A stretch of 30,638 bases of DNA from Heterotrichella gracilis (GCA_032358255.1 JAULBX010028338.1:1-30638), one strand, 5' to 3'; numbered from the stretch's first letter, positions 16,263 to 24,711 are shown. Made by a program: numbers and translations. Notes: generated by a model from the sequence alone, not told the origin.

Positions 16263-17921
16263 ATGAAAATAATTCTGAATCTAGTATTCATTTATCTTTT
16301 GCAATTCATGTGCACTGCCCAAGCTTTGAATTTTCAATGGACTAAACAAGTGAGTGGAAATCCAGGAGTGAATAGATGTATCGGTCGTTTTATTACAAAT
16401 GACCAAAATGGAAATATCTATGTTACCGGTGTTTTTGTTGGTACAGTTGATTTTGACTCAGGGCCTGGCACTTCATTTTTAACCGCATCATACTGGACAG
16501 ACATTTTTGTGCTTAAATTGGACAGGGATGGAAATTTTATTTGGGTAAAAAAAATAGGCAATACTTCTCAAGAAGAAATTGCAGGAATTGTGGTTGATAA
16601 TAATGAAAGTATTTATATTTCGGGATCTTTTATTGGTACTATTGATATGGATCCAGGTATTGGCAATTTCAATTTAACCCCACTTGGAAAATCAGACGCT
16701 TTTATTTCAAAACTAAATTCATCCGGAGATTTAGTATGGGTTAAACAAATTGGAGGGGATTCAGTTGACACAAGTACAGATCTTGCTCTTGACCCTTCAG
16801 GAAACGTTTTAATCACCGGAGCATTCAGAGGCACTGTTGATTTTAATCCTGGTCCATCAACATTAAATCTCATTGCGCCATTAAATGCACACAATATCTT
16901 TATTTCAAAATTTGACCCATTTGGAAATTTGATCTGGGCCAAAAACATAGCTAGCCAATCAAGTAATCATGCAAATTCAATTTCTTCAGATAATTTAGGA
17001 AACGTTTTTATTGGAGGAGTAATGAATGGAACTATTGATTTTGACCCTGGTCCTGACACGAATTATATTAACGCTTCCATTGAAAGTATATTTATTACTA
17101 AACTTGATGCATTAGGGAATTTAACTTGGGTGACTAAAAAAAGCGGGTACAACTACGAAAATAAATTAACTGATCTAAATGTAGATCAATCCGGAAATGT
17201 GTTTGCTTCAGGAAAAATGGAAGATAACAGTGGAGGTTCAACATTTATATGGAAATTGGATGCGTTTGGTAATTTTATTTGGGACAGGCAATTAAATGCA
17301 TATTATGATGTAACTATAAACGCCTTTGCATTAGATAATACCGGGAATGTATATACCACGGGTTCTTTTAATACTTCCGTAGATTTTGATCCAGGGCCTG
17401 GATTTCAGTATCAAACAACTGCAGGCTATTATTCAATAGACGTTTTTATTTCAAAATTAGATGGTTTAGGTAATTTTGTATGGGCTAAACAGATGGGAGG
17501 CACTTCAAATAATTTCAGCTATTCAATAAGCATGAATACTTATGGAAATATTTTAACTGTCGGGACCTTTAGTGGCATTACTGATTTTAATGAAGATGCA
17601 GGAACATGTTATCTACAAAGTATAGGATACAGTGATATGTTTATTCATAAAATGGGTGATGGTATTACAAGTGTAAGAGAGGAAAGCAATTCACAAAAAA
17701 TCAAACTTTTTCCTAATCCCGTTTCGGAAAATCTTTCAATCATATTAGATAACAACAAACCTTTTGAAAAGGCACTTATTTATGACATCACCAACAAACT
17801 CGTCAGAGAGTCCAATGAAATAAGTTCTGTAATCTCCGTTGCAGATCTGCCTAAAGGCATATACTTTATAACAGTTTATGTAAAGGAAAAGGTTTTTAAA
17901 AGTAAGTTTATTAAGGAGTAA
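16263..17921 (+). CDS. secreted propeller-type repeat protein with T9SS sorting domain (copy 2)
   Basis: 552 residues, a tandem paralogue of the preceding gene with the same plan: signal peptide (residues 1-19, ending MCTAQA), repeats with GTVDFDSG, GTIDMDPG, GTVDFNPG, GTIDFDPG, SVDFDPG and ITDFNEDAG elements, each followed by a FISKLDxxGNxxWxKxxxG strand pair, and a C-terminal T9SS sorting domain (IKLFPNPVSENLSI to the end). One repeat (about residue 310-330) lacks the Asp-rich turn. The two copies are clearly related in repeat consensus but differ greatly in detail, so the duplication is old. With a 7-nt gap they are almost certainly co-transcribed and may act together at the cell surface. 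Confidence 0.85.
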   Translation: MKIILNLVFIYLLQFMCTAQALNFQWTKQVSGNPGVNRCIGRFITNDQNGNIYVTGVFVGTVDFDSGPGTSFLTASYWTDIFVLKLDRDGNFIWVKKIGNTSQEEIAGIVVDNNESIYISGSFIGTIDMDPGIGNFNLTPLGKSDAFISKLNSSGDLVWVKQIGGDSVDTSTDLALDPSGNVLITGAFRGTVDFNPGPSTLNLIAPLNAHNIFISKFDPFGNLIWAKNIASQSSNHANSISSDNLGNVFIGGVMNGTIDFDPGPDTNYINASIESIFITKLDALGNLTWVTKKSGYNYENKLTDLNVDQSGNVFASGKMEDNSGGSTFIWKLDAFGNFIWDRQLNAYYDVTINAFALDNTGNVYTTGSFNTSVDFDPGPGFQYQTTAGYYSIDVFISKLDGLGNFVWAKQMGGTSNNFSYSISMNTYGNILTVGTFSGITDFNEDAGTCYLQSIGYSDMFIHKMGDGITSVREESNSQKIKLFPNPVSENLSIILDNNKPFEKALIYDITNKLVRESNEISSVISVADLPKGIYFITVYVKEKVFKSKFIKE

Positions 17922-17952
17922 ATTTTAGCATTTAATTATGCTTCACTCTGGC

Positions 17953-19002
17953 CTACTCCTCATTCACATAATACAACTTATAAAATTTCATGCCGCGTTC
18001 TTCATCAAATCCGCGTTCAACAAATTCGTGTTTGCCATGGATGTAGATGTGAAAGTTTTTATCGAGTTTTACCACGCTGCTCATGTATTTGCTATTTTTC
18101 TTGACAGCAGTTTGTGACACATCAAATTCGTCAATGGCCGTAAGATCCATGCGTTTATTAAAATCTCCTCGGTAATCGTTGAACGCTTCGATGATCTCGG
18201 GTTGCACCAATACTTCTTTTTCAAAATCCTTTAAATTAAATTTATCTTTTTCTTTAAAGTATGAGGTGCTTTTGTTGAGCATCATCATTTGATCTTGTTT
18301 GTTCACACTGTTTGCTTCCGTTAAGATCTCTTCACAAAAACCACGAGAGGCGTCAATAAAATTTTTGGTGTGGTAATAGCCGTTAGCCTTGATCTTGGCA
18401 TTCAAAAAATCTTCTTCCCAATACAAGGCGCATTCTGCTATTCGGTTATTGGTATCAACGATGCTCATTTTATACCCATTCTTTTTATCCAGGTTATATA
18501 CCAAACAGCCTTTATCCAGTTTATTAATATTAATGCCGTTATCACAGTCGATGTCAAATTCATCTACATGCTGATATACCTTTAAAAATGTTTCTTTGTT
18601 CTCTGTCTTAAAAAAACCAATGGCATCGGTTAATTCGCCGTCAATAACAGCATCCACGAAGTAACATACAAAAAACTCTCCGCCATTGATCTTCGGATGC
18701 ATGCTTTGATTGTAAAGATGCTCAGCCACTTTTTTGGAATGTTTAATAAACTCCTTTCGTGAGGAAAATAAATCCTCCACGGCGTTTGCCACACTATCCA
18801 GACTAATATCCACCTTACCCTTAAACTGATGGTAAATGTCGGTTTTGAAAGGTGATAAAAAATAGCGTAAGACAGTTTCTTTTACAAAATCGTCCTTAAA
18901 CTCAAAGGTTTTTTCACTGCAGGTCAACTCTTCTCCTAAACCTTTATTACCAACAAAATGAATTGCAAAATGGGTGAGCTGTGCTCGCGAAAAATCTATC
19001 AT
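17953..19002 (-). CDS. nucleoid-associated protein, NdpA/YejK family
   Basis: 349 residues, soluble, matching the 37-kDa nucleoid-associated protein family (YejK/NdpA). It begins MIDFSRAQLTHFAIHFVGNK, has the middle FFVCYFVDAVIDGELTDAIG stretch, KLDKGCLVYNLDKKNGYKMS and the C-terminal KYMSSVVKLDKNFHIYIHGK, all arranged as in Bacteroidota members. Family members co-purify with the nucleoid and bind DNA; their precise role is unclear. It diverges from the ctp gene, and an inverted repeat (19014-19050) lies 12 nt before its ATG at 19002. The gene before it is convergent. Confidence 0.85.
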   Translation of the reverse strand: MIDFSRAQLTHFAIHFVGNKGLGEELTCSEKTFEFKDDFVKETVLRYFLSPFKTDIYHQFKGKVDISLDSVANAVEDLFSSRKEFIKHSKKVAEHLYNQSMHPKINGGEFFVCYFVDAVIDGELTDAIGFFKTENKETFLKVYQHVDEFDIDCDNGININKLDKGCLVYNLDKKNGYKMSIVDTNNRIAECALYWEEDFLNAKIKANGYYHTKNFIDASRGFCEEILTEANSVNKQDQMMMLNKSTSYFKEKDKFNLKDFEKEVLVQPEIIEAFNDYRGDFNKRMDLTAIDEFDVSQTAVKKNSKYMSSVVKLDKNFHIYIHGKHEFVERGFDEERGMKFYKLYYVNEE

Positions 19003-19013
19003 AATTACGTTCT

Positions 19014-19050
19014 AAAGCCCTAAATATACTGTTCTTATGTTAAGGGCTTT
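19014..19050. promoter_or_regulatory. inverted repeat upstream of the ndpA-like gene
   Basis: AAAGCCCT (19014-19021) and AGGGCTTT (19043-19050) form a perfect 8-bp inverted repeat around a 21-nt spacer between two divergent genes. It could be an operator or a leader hairpin; there is no T-run to make it a terminator in the minus direction. Confidence 0.4.
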
Positions 19051-19127
19051 TAACAATATTTAAACAAGTTTTAAGTCCTGCGCCTAAAATAAGTGATGAA
19101 CGGGCTTCTAATTACTAATTAAAAAAT

Positions 19128-19135
19128 TAAATTTG
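19128..19135 (+). promoter_or_regulatory. Bacteroidota -7 box before the tail-specific protease gene
   Basis: TAAATTTG is an exact match to TAnnTTTG. It lies 24 nt before the ATG at 19160 and overlaps a TTG codon (19133) that would otherwise be a possible start, which favours the ATG. Confidence 0.55.
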
Positions 19136-19159
19136 TGTGTACAGTTATTTCAACTCTTT

Positions 19160-21328
19160 ATGCAAAAACTATTTTCCCGATTCAGTAAGAAAGCCCTCAT
19201 AATTGCAGGCATCAGCCTTTTATTTTCTTTTACCGTTATTAAATATGTCTTCGACAAGAATGATGTTATATTGGGTTTGCTGGTTGACAGTATGCGCCAG
19301 GCCCATTATTCGCCTCAAACGATCGAGGATACATTTAGCGAAAAAGTATTTGAATTATACATCAATACCAGCTTCAACAAACAGTTTTTGTTACAAAGTG
19401 ATATTGATACGTTAAGTCAATTTAAAAAACTCATTGACGATGAGATCTTGGGTCAAAAGCACGATTTTTACAAAAAAACACAGGAAATAGTTGGCAAACG
19501 AATTAAAGAAAAAGAAGATTGGAGTAAGGAATTATTGGCCAAACCCTTTGATTATACTGTGAATGAAGAGTATGAAGCAGATCCTAAAAAGATGTCTTAT
19601 GCTAAAACCAATGACGAACTAAAGAACGAATGGCGAAAAATGCTGAAATACCGTGTTCTGTTTCGTTTAGATGATATGCTTACTAAACATGAGAAAAAAG
19701 ACTCTTTATCAAACGGGAAGAATAAAAAAGAAACAGAGGGAAAATCAAGCATTCAGGGCGAGAATTTAAAAGTAGATGCATTGCCAGATGCTATGCCATT
19801 GGCGAATGTATTTGATTCGCTGGAGACAGAAGCGCGCAAAAAAATACTAAAAGAGCAGGAAGACTGGTTCAAACGTTTAAATAAAATAAATGCCCGTGAT
19901 CGGTTTTCAGAATTTGCGAATGCCTTTACAAATGTGTACGATCCGCACACACAATATTTTGCGCCAAAAGATAAAAAGAAATTTGACCAAGGGATGAGTG
20001 GTCAGTTTGAAGGCATTGGCGCTCGTTTACAGCAAAAAGACGGCATCTTAAAGGTGAGTGAGATCATTGTGGGGAGCCCGATTTACAAACAAGGTGAATT
20101 AAAAGCCGGTGATGATATTTTAAAAGTGGCTCAAGGAGCCGGAGAGCCGGTAGATATTACCAATATGGACATGGAAGATGCTATTGAATTAATAAAAGGT
20201 AAAAAGGGAACAGAAGTGCGCTTAACCGTAAAAAAGAGTGACAATAGTTTGAAGGTGATCTCTATCATCAGAGATGTGATTGAGATTGAGGAAACCTTTG
20301 CCAAGAGTGCCCTTTTAGAAAATAAAAACAAAATCGGTTATATTTATTTGCCGTCTTTTTACACTGATTTTACGAGAAACGGCGCCAGACATTGTTCACA
20401 GGACATGCGTAAAGAAATTGAAAAATTAAAAAAACAAAACATTAAAGGCTTAATCGTTGATTTACGTGATAACGGTGGAGGATCGTTGCAGGAAGTGGTT
20501 GAGATGGCCGGCTTGTTTTTTACAAAAGGTCCGGTTGTGCAAGTAAAAGGCAGAGCCAATGTTCCGTTAAATGTGATGGAAGACAGAAATCCCGATGTGG
20601 CATGGGATGGTCCGTTAACGATACTTATCAATCATAACAGTGCCAGTGCCAGCGAGATTTTAGCGGCTGCCATTCAAGATTATAAGCGTGGTGTCATTTT
20701 AGGAACTACCAGTTTTGGAAAAGGGACCGTTCAATCCTTTATTAACTTGGATGATGTGTTGATCAAACAATTTGATACCATTAAGCCTATAGGTTCTGTT
20801 AAGATAACACAGCAAAAATTTTACCGTATTAACGGAGGTGCAACACAATTAAAAGGAGTCACTCCGGATATAGTGTTGCCTGATCCATATGCATTCATTG
20901 ATCTGGGTGAAAAAGAATACGAAAATCCGATGCCTTGGGACGAAATAGCTCCGGCTTATTACACCCCATTTAACACGATCAACTATTCGAAAACCATTAA
21001 AAACAGTGCTAAACGTGTGGCGAGCAGCGCACCGTTTGGATTAATTGAGCAACAAGCCAAAGAGGTGAAATTGAAAAAAGACGATACTAAATACACCTTG
21101 AATCTTGAAAAATTCAGGGAGGAGCAAAAGTATTTGAGGGATCAAAATAAAAAGTACGAAGATCTGCGAAAAGAAATAAAAGGATTTAATGGCAGTTTAC
21201 TTGAAGAAGACAAACTACGCATGGCAAATGATACTACTCGTTTAGGTAGAGAGAACCGATGGTCACAAAATGTAGCGAAGGATCCTTATATTTATGAAGC
21301 GAGTAATGTGATCAATGATTTGAATTAG
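19160..21328 (+). CDS. tail-specific / C-terminal processing protease (S41 family, Prc-like)
   Basis: 722 residues. An N-terminal signal anchor (residues 10-28, KKALIIAGISLLFSFTVIKY) is followed by a helical N-terminal domain (about 30-250) as in E. coli Prc. Next come a PDZ domain (about 270-355, GQFEGIGARLQQKDG, then GSPIYKQGELKAGDDIL) and an S41 protease domain. The catalytic serine lies in HNSASASEI (residues 492-500) and the catalytic lysine is Lys521 in SFGKGTVQ; DLRDNGGGSL is also typical. The C-terminal region matches the DUF3340-type tail. The family cuts proteins at C-terminal hydrophobic tails in the periplasm. ATG 19160 was preferred to TTG 19133 because the latter lies inside the promoter box. 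Only non-coding repeats follow. Confidence 0.93.
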   Translation: MQKLFSRFSKKALIIAGISLLFSFTVIKYVFDKNDVILGLLVDSMRQAHYSPQTIEDTFSEKVFELYINTSFNKQFLLQSDIDTLSQFKKLIDDEILGQKHDFYKKTQEIVGKRIKEKEDWSKELLAKPFDYTVNEEYEADPKKMSYAKTNDELKNEWRKMLKYRVLFRLDDMLTKHEKKDSLSNGKNKKETEGKSSIQGENLKVDALPDAMPLANVFDSLETEARKKILKEQEDWFKRLNKINARDRFSEFANAFTNVYDPHTQYFAPKDKKKFDQGMSGQFEGIGARLQQKDGILKVSEIIVGSPIYKQGELKAGDDILKVAQGAGEPVDITNMDMEDAIELIKGKKGTEVRLTVKKSDNSLKVISIIRDVIEIEETFAKSALLENKNKIGYIYLPSFYTDFTRNGARHCSQDMRKEIEKLKKQNIKGLIVDLRDNGGGSLQEVVEMAGLFFTKGPVVQVKGRANVPLNVMEDRNPDVAWDGPLTILINHNSASASEILAAAIQDYKRGVILGTTSFGKGTVQSFINLDDVLIKQFDTIKPIGSVKITQQKFYRINGGATQLKGVTPDIVLPDPYAFIDLGEKEYENPMPWDEIAPAYYTPFNTINYSKTIKNSAKRVASSAPFGLIEQQAKEVKLKKDDTKYTLNLEKFREEQKYLRDQNKKYEDLRKEIKGFNGSLLEEDKLRMANDTTRLGRENRWSQNVAKDPYIYEASNVINDLN

Positions 21329-21837
21329 GGAACCACTAAGGCACTGAGATCACGCAGTGGCACTAAGTTTTTTTAACCACCTAAGAAACATAATGGCACA
21401 TAAGAAAGTTTGAACCACCCTTCGACTCCCTTCGACAAGCTCAGGGCAGCGCGCTCAGGGGAACTTTAAGGCATGTAAGGACATTAAGGAATTAGTTCTT
21501 TTTTTAACCACATAAGGAACATAAGATCACATAAGAAAGTTTGAACCACCCTTCGACTCCGCTCAATACATCGCGCTCAGTGTAACACTCATGGGAACTT
21601 TAAGGCGTATAAGGGCATTTAAGATGATATTGTGTTGAACGGAACCATAATGGACAAAAATCACATAAGAAAGAAACACTGAGGCAAGAGGCAGAGAGAC
21701 ACGCTAAATATAGCACTATAAAACAAGCCGCAGATTGCACAGATAACACAGATCTATGCGCTTAAAATTACACAGATTAATTTTTCGCTCTGCGAAAAAT
21801 GGCATGACAGCGATTTCAGAAATTAAATTTTTAGTAT
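21329..21837. other. non-coding repeat-rich spacer between ctp and infC
   Basis: About 500 nt with no credible gene. It is built from degenerate short phrases such as AACCACATAAGGAACATAAG, CTTCGACTCC, GCGCTCAG and ATTGCACAGATAACACAGAT. Similar phrases occur between genes in many Bacteroidota genomes (recalled, not checked). Ribosomal protein genes rpmI and rplT, which usually follow infC, are not here. A short CACTG/CAGTG stem (21342-21359) followed by seven T (21368-21374) could be a weak ctp terminator. Confidence 0.6.
21369..21623. repeat. tandem pair of ~130-bp degenerate repeats
   Basis: Two copies offset by 131 bp start near 21369 and 21500. They share an identical 33-nt core (21397-21429 and 21528-21560, beginning CACATAAGAAAGTTTGAACC). 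Each also has a preceding TTTTTTTAACCAC and a following GCGCTCAG and GGGAACTTTAAGGC. No coding potential was seen. Confidence 0.75.
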
Positions 21838-21872
21838 AAAAAAAAATCAGGACGAATGGTCCTGATTTTTTT
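21838..21872 (-). terminator. rho-independent terminator of infC
   Basis: A perfect 13-bp stem (AAAAAATCAGGAC, 21841-21853, with GTCCTGATTTTTT, 21859-21871) around a 5-nt loop has a GC-rich core TCAGGAC and a run of T on the exit side in either direction. It lies about 22 nt past the infC stop, and is the clearest terminator in the window. Confidence 0.88.
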
Positions 21873-21893
21873 GTTTTAAGAATATTTATTTGA

Positions 21894-22514
21894 TTATTTT
21901 TTACGTGGCCCAATGAGCATGAGCATTTTTTTACCTTCTAAGGTTGGTAATTGTTCTGCTTTACCCCACTCTTCCAATTCATTGGCAAAGCGTAATAATA
22001 AGATCTCACCCTGTACTTTGAAGACGATCTCTCTACCTCTGAAAAACACATAGGCTTTTACCTTACAGCCATCTTGTAAAAATTTAATGGCATGGTTTTT
22101 CTTGAAATTAAAATCGTGGTCATCGGTATGAGGACCGAAACGAATGTCTTTTACAACGATCTTTGCAGCTTTGGCTTTAATTTCTTTGGCCTTTTTCTTT
22201 TGTTCGTAAAGAAATTTACCGTAATCCACAATTTTACAAACCGGCGGATCAATATTCGGAGCAATTTCAACGAGGTCTAAGCCCAGCTCACGCGCCATTT
22301 CAAGCGCCTTTGCCACAGGATAAACACCCGTCTCAATATCATCTCCTACAACGCGGACGTTTGGAGCGGTAATTCTTCCGTTAATTCTATGTAATTCTTC
22401 TTTAACCCCGGGACGTTTGAATCCCGCTTTTAAGCCTCTAGGCTGTTTAAATACTGGTTTTTGATCGCCACCCGCTGTAGAAGTTGATGGGATGTTTGGT
22501 TTCTTTTGGTTGAT
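21894..22514 (-). CDS. infC: translation initiation factor IF-3
   Basis: IF-3 binds the 30S subunit, blocks premature 50S joining and checks the start codon. The 206-residue protein shows the family sequence: [52 protein letters not shown], the basic linker ([20 protein letters not shown]), and the C-domain [32 protein letters not shown] and the end [12 protein letters not shown]. The first ordinary start codon in the frame (GTG at 22316) would delete a third of the N-domain. Between the in-frame stop at 22530-22532 and that GTG there is no ATG, GTG or TTG. ATC at 22512-22514 follows a strong GGAGG by 5 nt and is the best start, as rare codons are characteristic of infC. It follows thrS and is closed by a terminator. 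Confidence 0.93.
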   Translation of the reverse strand: MNQKKPNIPSTSTAGGDQKPVFKQPRGLKAGFKRPGVKEELHRINGRITAPNVRVVGDDIETGVYPVAKALEMARELGLDLVEIAPNIDPPVCKIVDYGKFLYEQKKKAKEIKAKAAKIVVKDIRFGPHTDDHDFNFKKNHAIKFLQDGCKVKAYVFFRGREIVFKVQGEILLLRFANELEEWGKAEQLPTLEGKKMLMLIGPRKK

Positions 22515-22519
22515 ACTTG

Positions 22520-22524
22520 CCTCC
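22520..22524 (-). promoter_or_regulatory. strong Shine-Dalgarno of infC, deciding an ATC start
   Basis: GGAGG on the minus strand, 5 nt before ATC 22514. Other genes in this window lack such a sequence, as is usual in Bacteroidota where the anti-SD is largely sequestered, so its presence marks this start as special. Confidence 0.75.
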
Positions 22525-22552
22525 GCTTTTTAGTTATACTTATTTATTATTT

Positions 22553-22592
22553 ATTACGAGTTTTTTCGGGTTAGACGAAAAATACTCATAAT
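22553..22592 (-). promoter_or_regulatory. long hairpin between thrS and infC
   Basis: Minus-strand RNA can fold ATTATGAGTATTTTTCG (22592-22576) against CGAAAAAACTCGTAAT (22568-22553) with one bulged A, one G-U pair and a 7-nt loop (UCUAACC). It sits 8 nt past the thrS stop and about 38 nt before the infC start. No T-run follows, so it is more likely a processing, stability or attenuation element than a terminator. Confidence 0.55.
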
Positions 22593-22600
22593 AGATTTTT

Positions 22601-24553
22601 TTATTCTGTTGTTGTTTTTTGTTTAAAATCACTCTCAATTAATTCTTTCACGTAGTTTGAAAAATCAAAAGGCGTAAAAGAACCGATATCTCCTTTTCCT
22701 CTGGCCCTTACTGAAACTGTTTTATCAGCTTCTTCTTTTTCTCCTACCACTAACATGAAAGGAATTTTACTCATTTCATTGTCGCGTATCTTCTTGCCGA
22801 TCTTTTCATTTCTATCATCCACGAATCCGCGAATATCAAAATTACTCAATAAATTTAACACCTCATGAGCGTATTCGTTATATTTTTCTGAAATAGGTAA
22901 AATAGCGATCTGATCGGGGGTTAACCATAATGGGAAACTACCTGCACAATGTTCAATTAATACGGCTATAAAACGCTCTAAACTGCCAAATGGCGCACGA
23001 TGGATCATTACCGGACGATGTTTTAAGTTGTCGCTTCCGGTGTATTCCAATTCAAATCGCTCCGGCAAATTATAATCCACCTGAATGGTTCCTAACTGCC
23101 ACTTTCTTCCAATAGCATCTTTCACCATAAAGTCGAGTTTAGGCCCGTAAAAGGCTGCTTCGCCGTATTCCACAACCGTTTTAAGTCCTTTTTCAGCCGC
23201 AGATTCAATAATGGCCTTTTCAGCCAACTCCCAATTCGCATCGCTGCCAATGTATTTACTGCGATCGTCTTTATCGCGCAAGGAAATTTGTGCCGTATAT
23301 TCTTTAAAGTCGAGTGCGTTAAAGACATACATCACCAAATCAATTACCTTGCAAAACTCTTCTTTTACCTGATCAGGACGCACAAATAAATGCGCATCAT
23401 CTTGTGTAAATCCACGCACTCGTGTTAATCCATGCAGTTCCCCTTTTTGCTCGTATCGGTAAACGGTACCAAACTCGGCGTAACGCACCGGCAAATCTTT
23501 ATAGGATTTGGGAGATGATTTATAAATTTCGCAGTGGTGCGGACAATTCATTGGTTTTAAGAAAAACTCTTCACCCTCATGCGGCGTTTTTATTGGTTGA
23601 AATGAATCGGCGCCATATTTTTCATAGTGACCCGAGCACACATACAAATCTTTTAAAGCAATGTGTGGGGTAACTACCGGTAGATAACCCGCTTTGGTTT
23701 GCGCCTTTTGCATGAATTGAATTAATCGTTCGCGCAACATGGCCCCTTTAGGTAACCAAAGAGGCAAACCTAATCCTACTTTTTCGGAGAAGGTAAATAA
23801 TTCTAATTCTTTGCCTAGTTTACGGTGATCGCGTTTTTTTGCTTCTTCTAACAGAACTAAATACTCCTTTAATTCTTTGTCTTTAGGAAAAGTGATGCCG
23901 TAAATACGGGTCAACATTTTATTTTTTTCATCGCCTTTCCAATAGGCGCCGGCAATGTTTAAAATTTTCGCGGCTTTAATAAATCCAGTGTTTGGAATAT
24001 GTGGTCCACGACACAGATCGGTAAAATTACCTTGAGTATATAAGGTGATGTTTCCATCTTCCAAACGTTCAAGAAGGTCTAATTTATAACCATCCTGTTT
24101 TTCGGTGAAATAGGAAATAGCATCTGACTTTGAAATTTCTTTACGGATGTAAGTATTATTTTGTCGTGCTAATTCGAGCATTTTTTGCTCAATTTTTTCG
24201 AAATCAGCAGGAGTCAACACATTTCCTTCCAGATCCACATCGTAATAAAAACCATTTTCGAGAGGAGGTCCTACCCAAAATTTTACGCCGGGATATAAGG
24301 CTTCCAGAGCCTCGGCCATTAAATGCGCAGAGGAGTGCCACATGGTTTCTTTACCAAGCGGATCATTCCAGGTTAGCAAATTAACAGAAGCATCGGAATT
24401 AAGCGGACGAGTAGCGTCCCAAACTTCGTTGTTTACTTTTGCGGCTAATACGTTTCGAGCTAAGCCCTCGCTGATACTTTGAGCGACTTGTAGTGATGAA
24501 GTTCCTTTTTCATATTCACGAACAGAACCATCGGGAAGTGTAATTTTTATCAT
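22601..24553 (-). CDS. thrS: threonyl-tRNA synthetase
   Basis: Class II synthetase that charges tRNA-Thr in the cytoplasm; 650 residues, normal length. Domains in order: TGS (1-60, [20 protein letters not shown]), editing domain (about 65-225, with [17 protein letters not shown] and the Cys/His-containing [10 protein letters not shown]), catalytic core (about 240-530) with zinc and ATP ligands in [43 protein letters not shown] and motif 3 [13 protein letters not shown], and anticodon-binding domain (about 540-650, with [18 protein letters not shown]). The start is ATG 24553. The leader carries a hairpin that looks like a tRNA-Thr anticodon arm (24568-24584), suggesting autoregulation. infC follows after an 86-nt gap containing a long hairpin, the widely conserved thrS-infC order. 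Confidence 0.98.
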   Translation of the reverse strand: MIKITLPDGSVREYEKGTSSLQVAQSISEGLARNVLAAKVNNEVWDATRPLNSDASVNLLTWNDPLGKETMWHSSAHLMAEALEALYPGVKFWVGPPLENGFYYDVDLEGNVLTPADFEKIEQKMLELARQNNTYIRKEISKSDAISYFTEKQDGYKLDLLERLEDGNITLYTQGNFTDLCRGPHIPNTGFIKAAKILNIAGAYWKGDEKNKMLTRIYGITFPKDKELKEYLVLLEEAKKRDHRKLGKELELFTFSEKVGLGLPLWLPKGAMLRERLIQFMQKAQTKAGYLPVVTPHIALKDLYVCSGHYEKYGADSFQPIKTPHEGEEFFLKPMNCPHHCEIYKSSPKSYKDLPVRYAEFGTVYRYEQKGELHGLTRVRGFTQDDAHLFVRPDQVKEEFCKVIDLVMYVFNALDFKEYTAQISLRDKDDRSKYIGSDANWELAEKAIIESAAEKGLKTVVEYGEAAFYGPKLDFMVKDAIGRKWQLGTIQVDYNLPERFELEYTGSDNLKHRPVMIHRAPFGSLERFIAVLIEHCAGSFPLWLTPDQIAILPISEKYNEYAHEVLNLLSNFDIRGFVDDRNEKIGKKIRDNEMSKIPFMLVVGEKEEADKTVSVRARGKGDIGSFTPFDFSNYVKELIESDFKQKTTTE

Positions 24554-24567
24554 TTAACTTATTTATG

Positions 24568-24584
24568 CCTGCAAACAAAGCAGG
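24568..24584 (-). promoter_or_regulatory. thrS leader hairpin resembling the tRNA-Thr anticodon arm
   Basis: On the minus strand CCTGC-TTTGTTT-GCAGG forms exactly a 5-bp stem and 7-nt loop. Numbered as an anticodon arm the loop reads U32 U33 UGU(34-36) U37 U38: it has the conserved U33 and the UGU anticodon of tRNA-Thr, including G35 and U36, the main threonine identity bases. It ends 14 nt before the thrS ATG, about where E. coli thrS carries its ThrRS-binding operator. Confidence 0.6.
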
Positions 24585-24599
24585 TTTATTTTTCGGGAT

Positions 24600-24607
24600 T
24601 AAAGATA
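24600..24607 (-). promoter_or_regulatory. probable -7 box of the thrS promoter
   Basis: Minus-strand TATCTTTA resembles the TAnnTTTG box and lies 46 nt before the thrS ATG, which would give a leader of about 40 nt containing the anticodon-like hairpin. A TTGAC within the adjacent minisatellite lies upstream. Confidence 0.4.
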
Positions 24608-24612
24608 CGAAA

Positions 24613-24700
24613 AATAGTTGATAGTCAATAGTTGATGGTTAATAGTTGATACTCAATAGTTGATAGTTTATAGTTGATGGTTAATGGTTAATAGTTGGGG
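24613..24700. repeat. 14-bp tandem repeat (AATAGTTGATRGTY)
   Basis: Five consecutive 14-bp units start at 24613, 24627, 24641, 24655 and 24669, each close to AATAGTTGATAGTT. A 7-bp half unit (AATGGTT) and a broken unit ending GGGG (to 24700) follow. It lies just upstream of the thrS promoter, in the thrS-lepB divergent spacer, and has no coding role. Confidence 0.85.
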
Positions 24701-24711
24701 CTTGGGAAACT

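Noticed and set aside
19133..19159. TTG start for the tail-specific protease
   Set aside because: The codon is part of the TAAATTTG promoter box; ATG 19160 directly precedes the signal anchor.
20131..20631. minus-strand frames inside the tail-specific protease gene
   Set aside because: They are shadows of a clear S41 protease coding sequence with all its motifs.
21716..21913. 65-residue minus-strand open frame overlapping the infC terminator
   Set aside because: It covers the terminator and low-complexity repeats and resembles no protein family.
24568..24584. part of a tRNA gene
   Set aside because: Only an anticodon-like arm is present; no acceptor, D or T arm (no GGTTCRA-like sequence) could be found around it.
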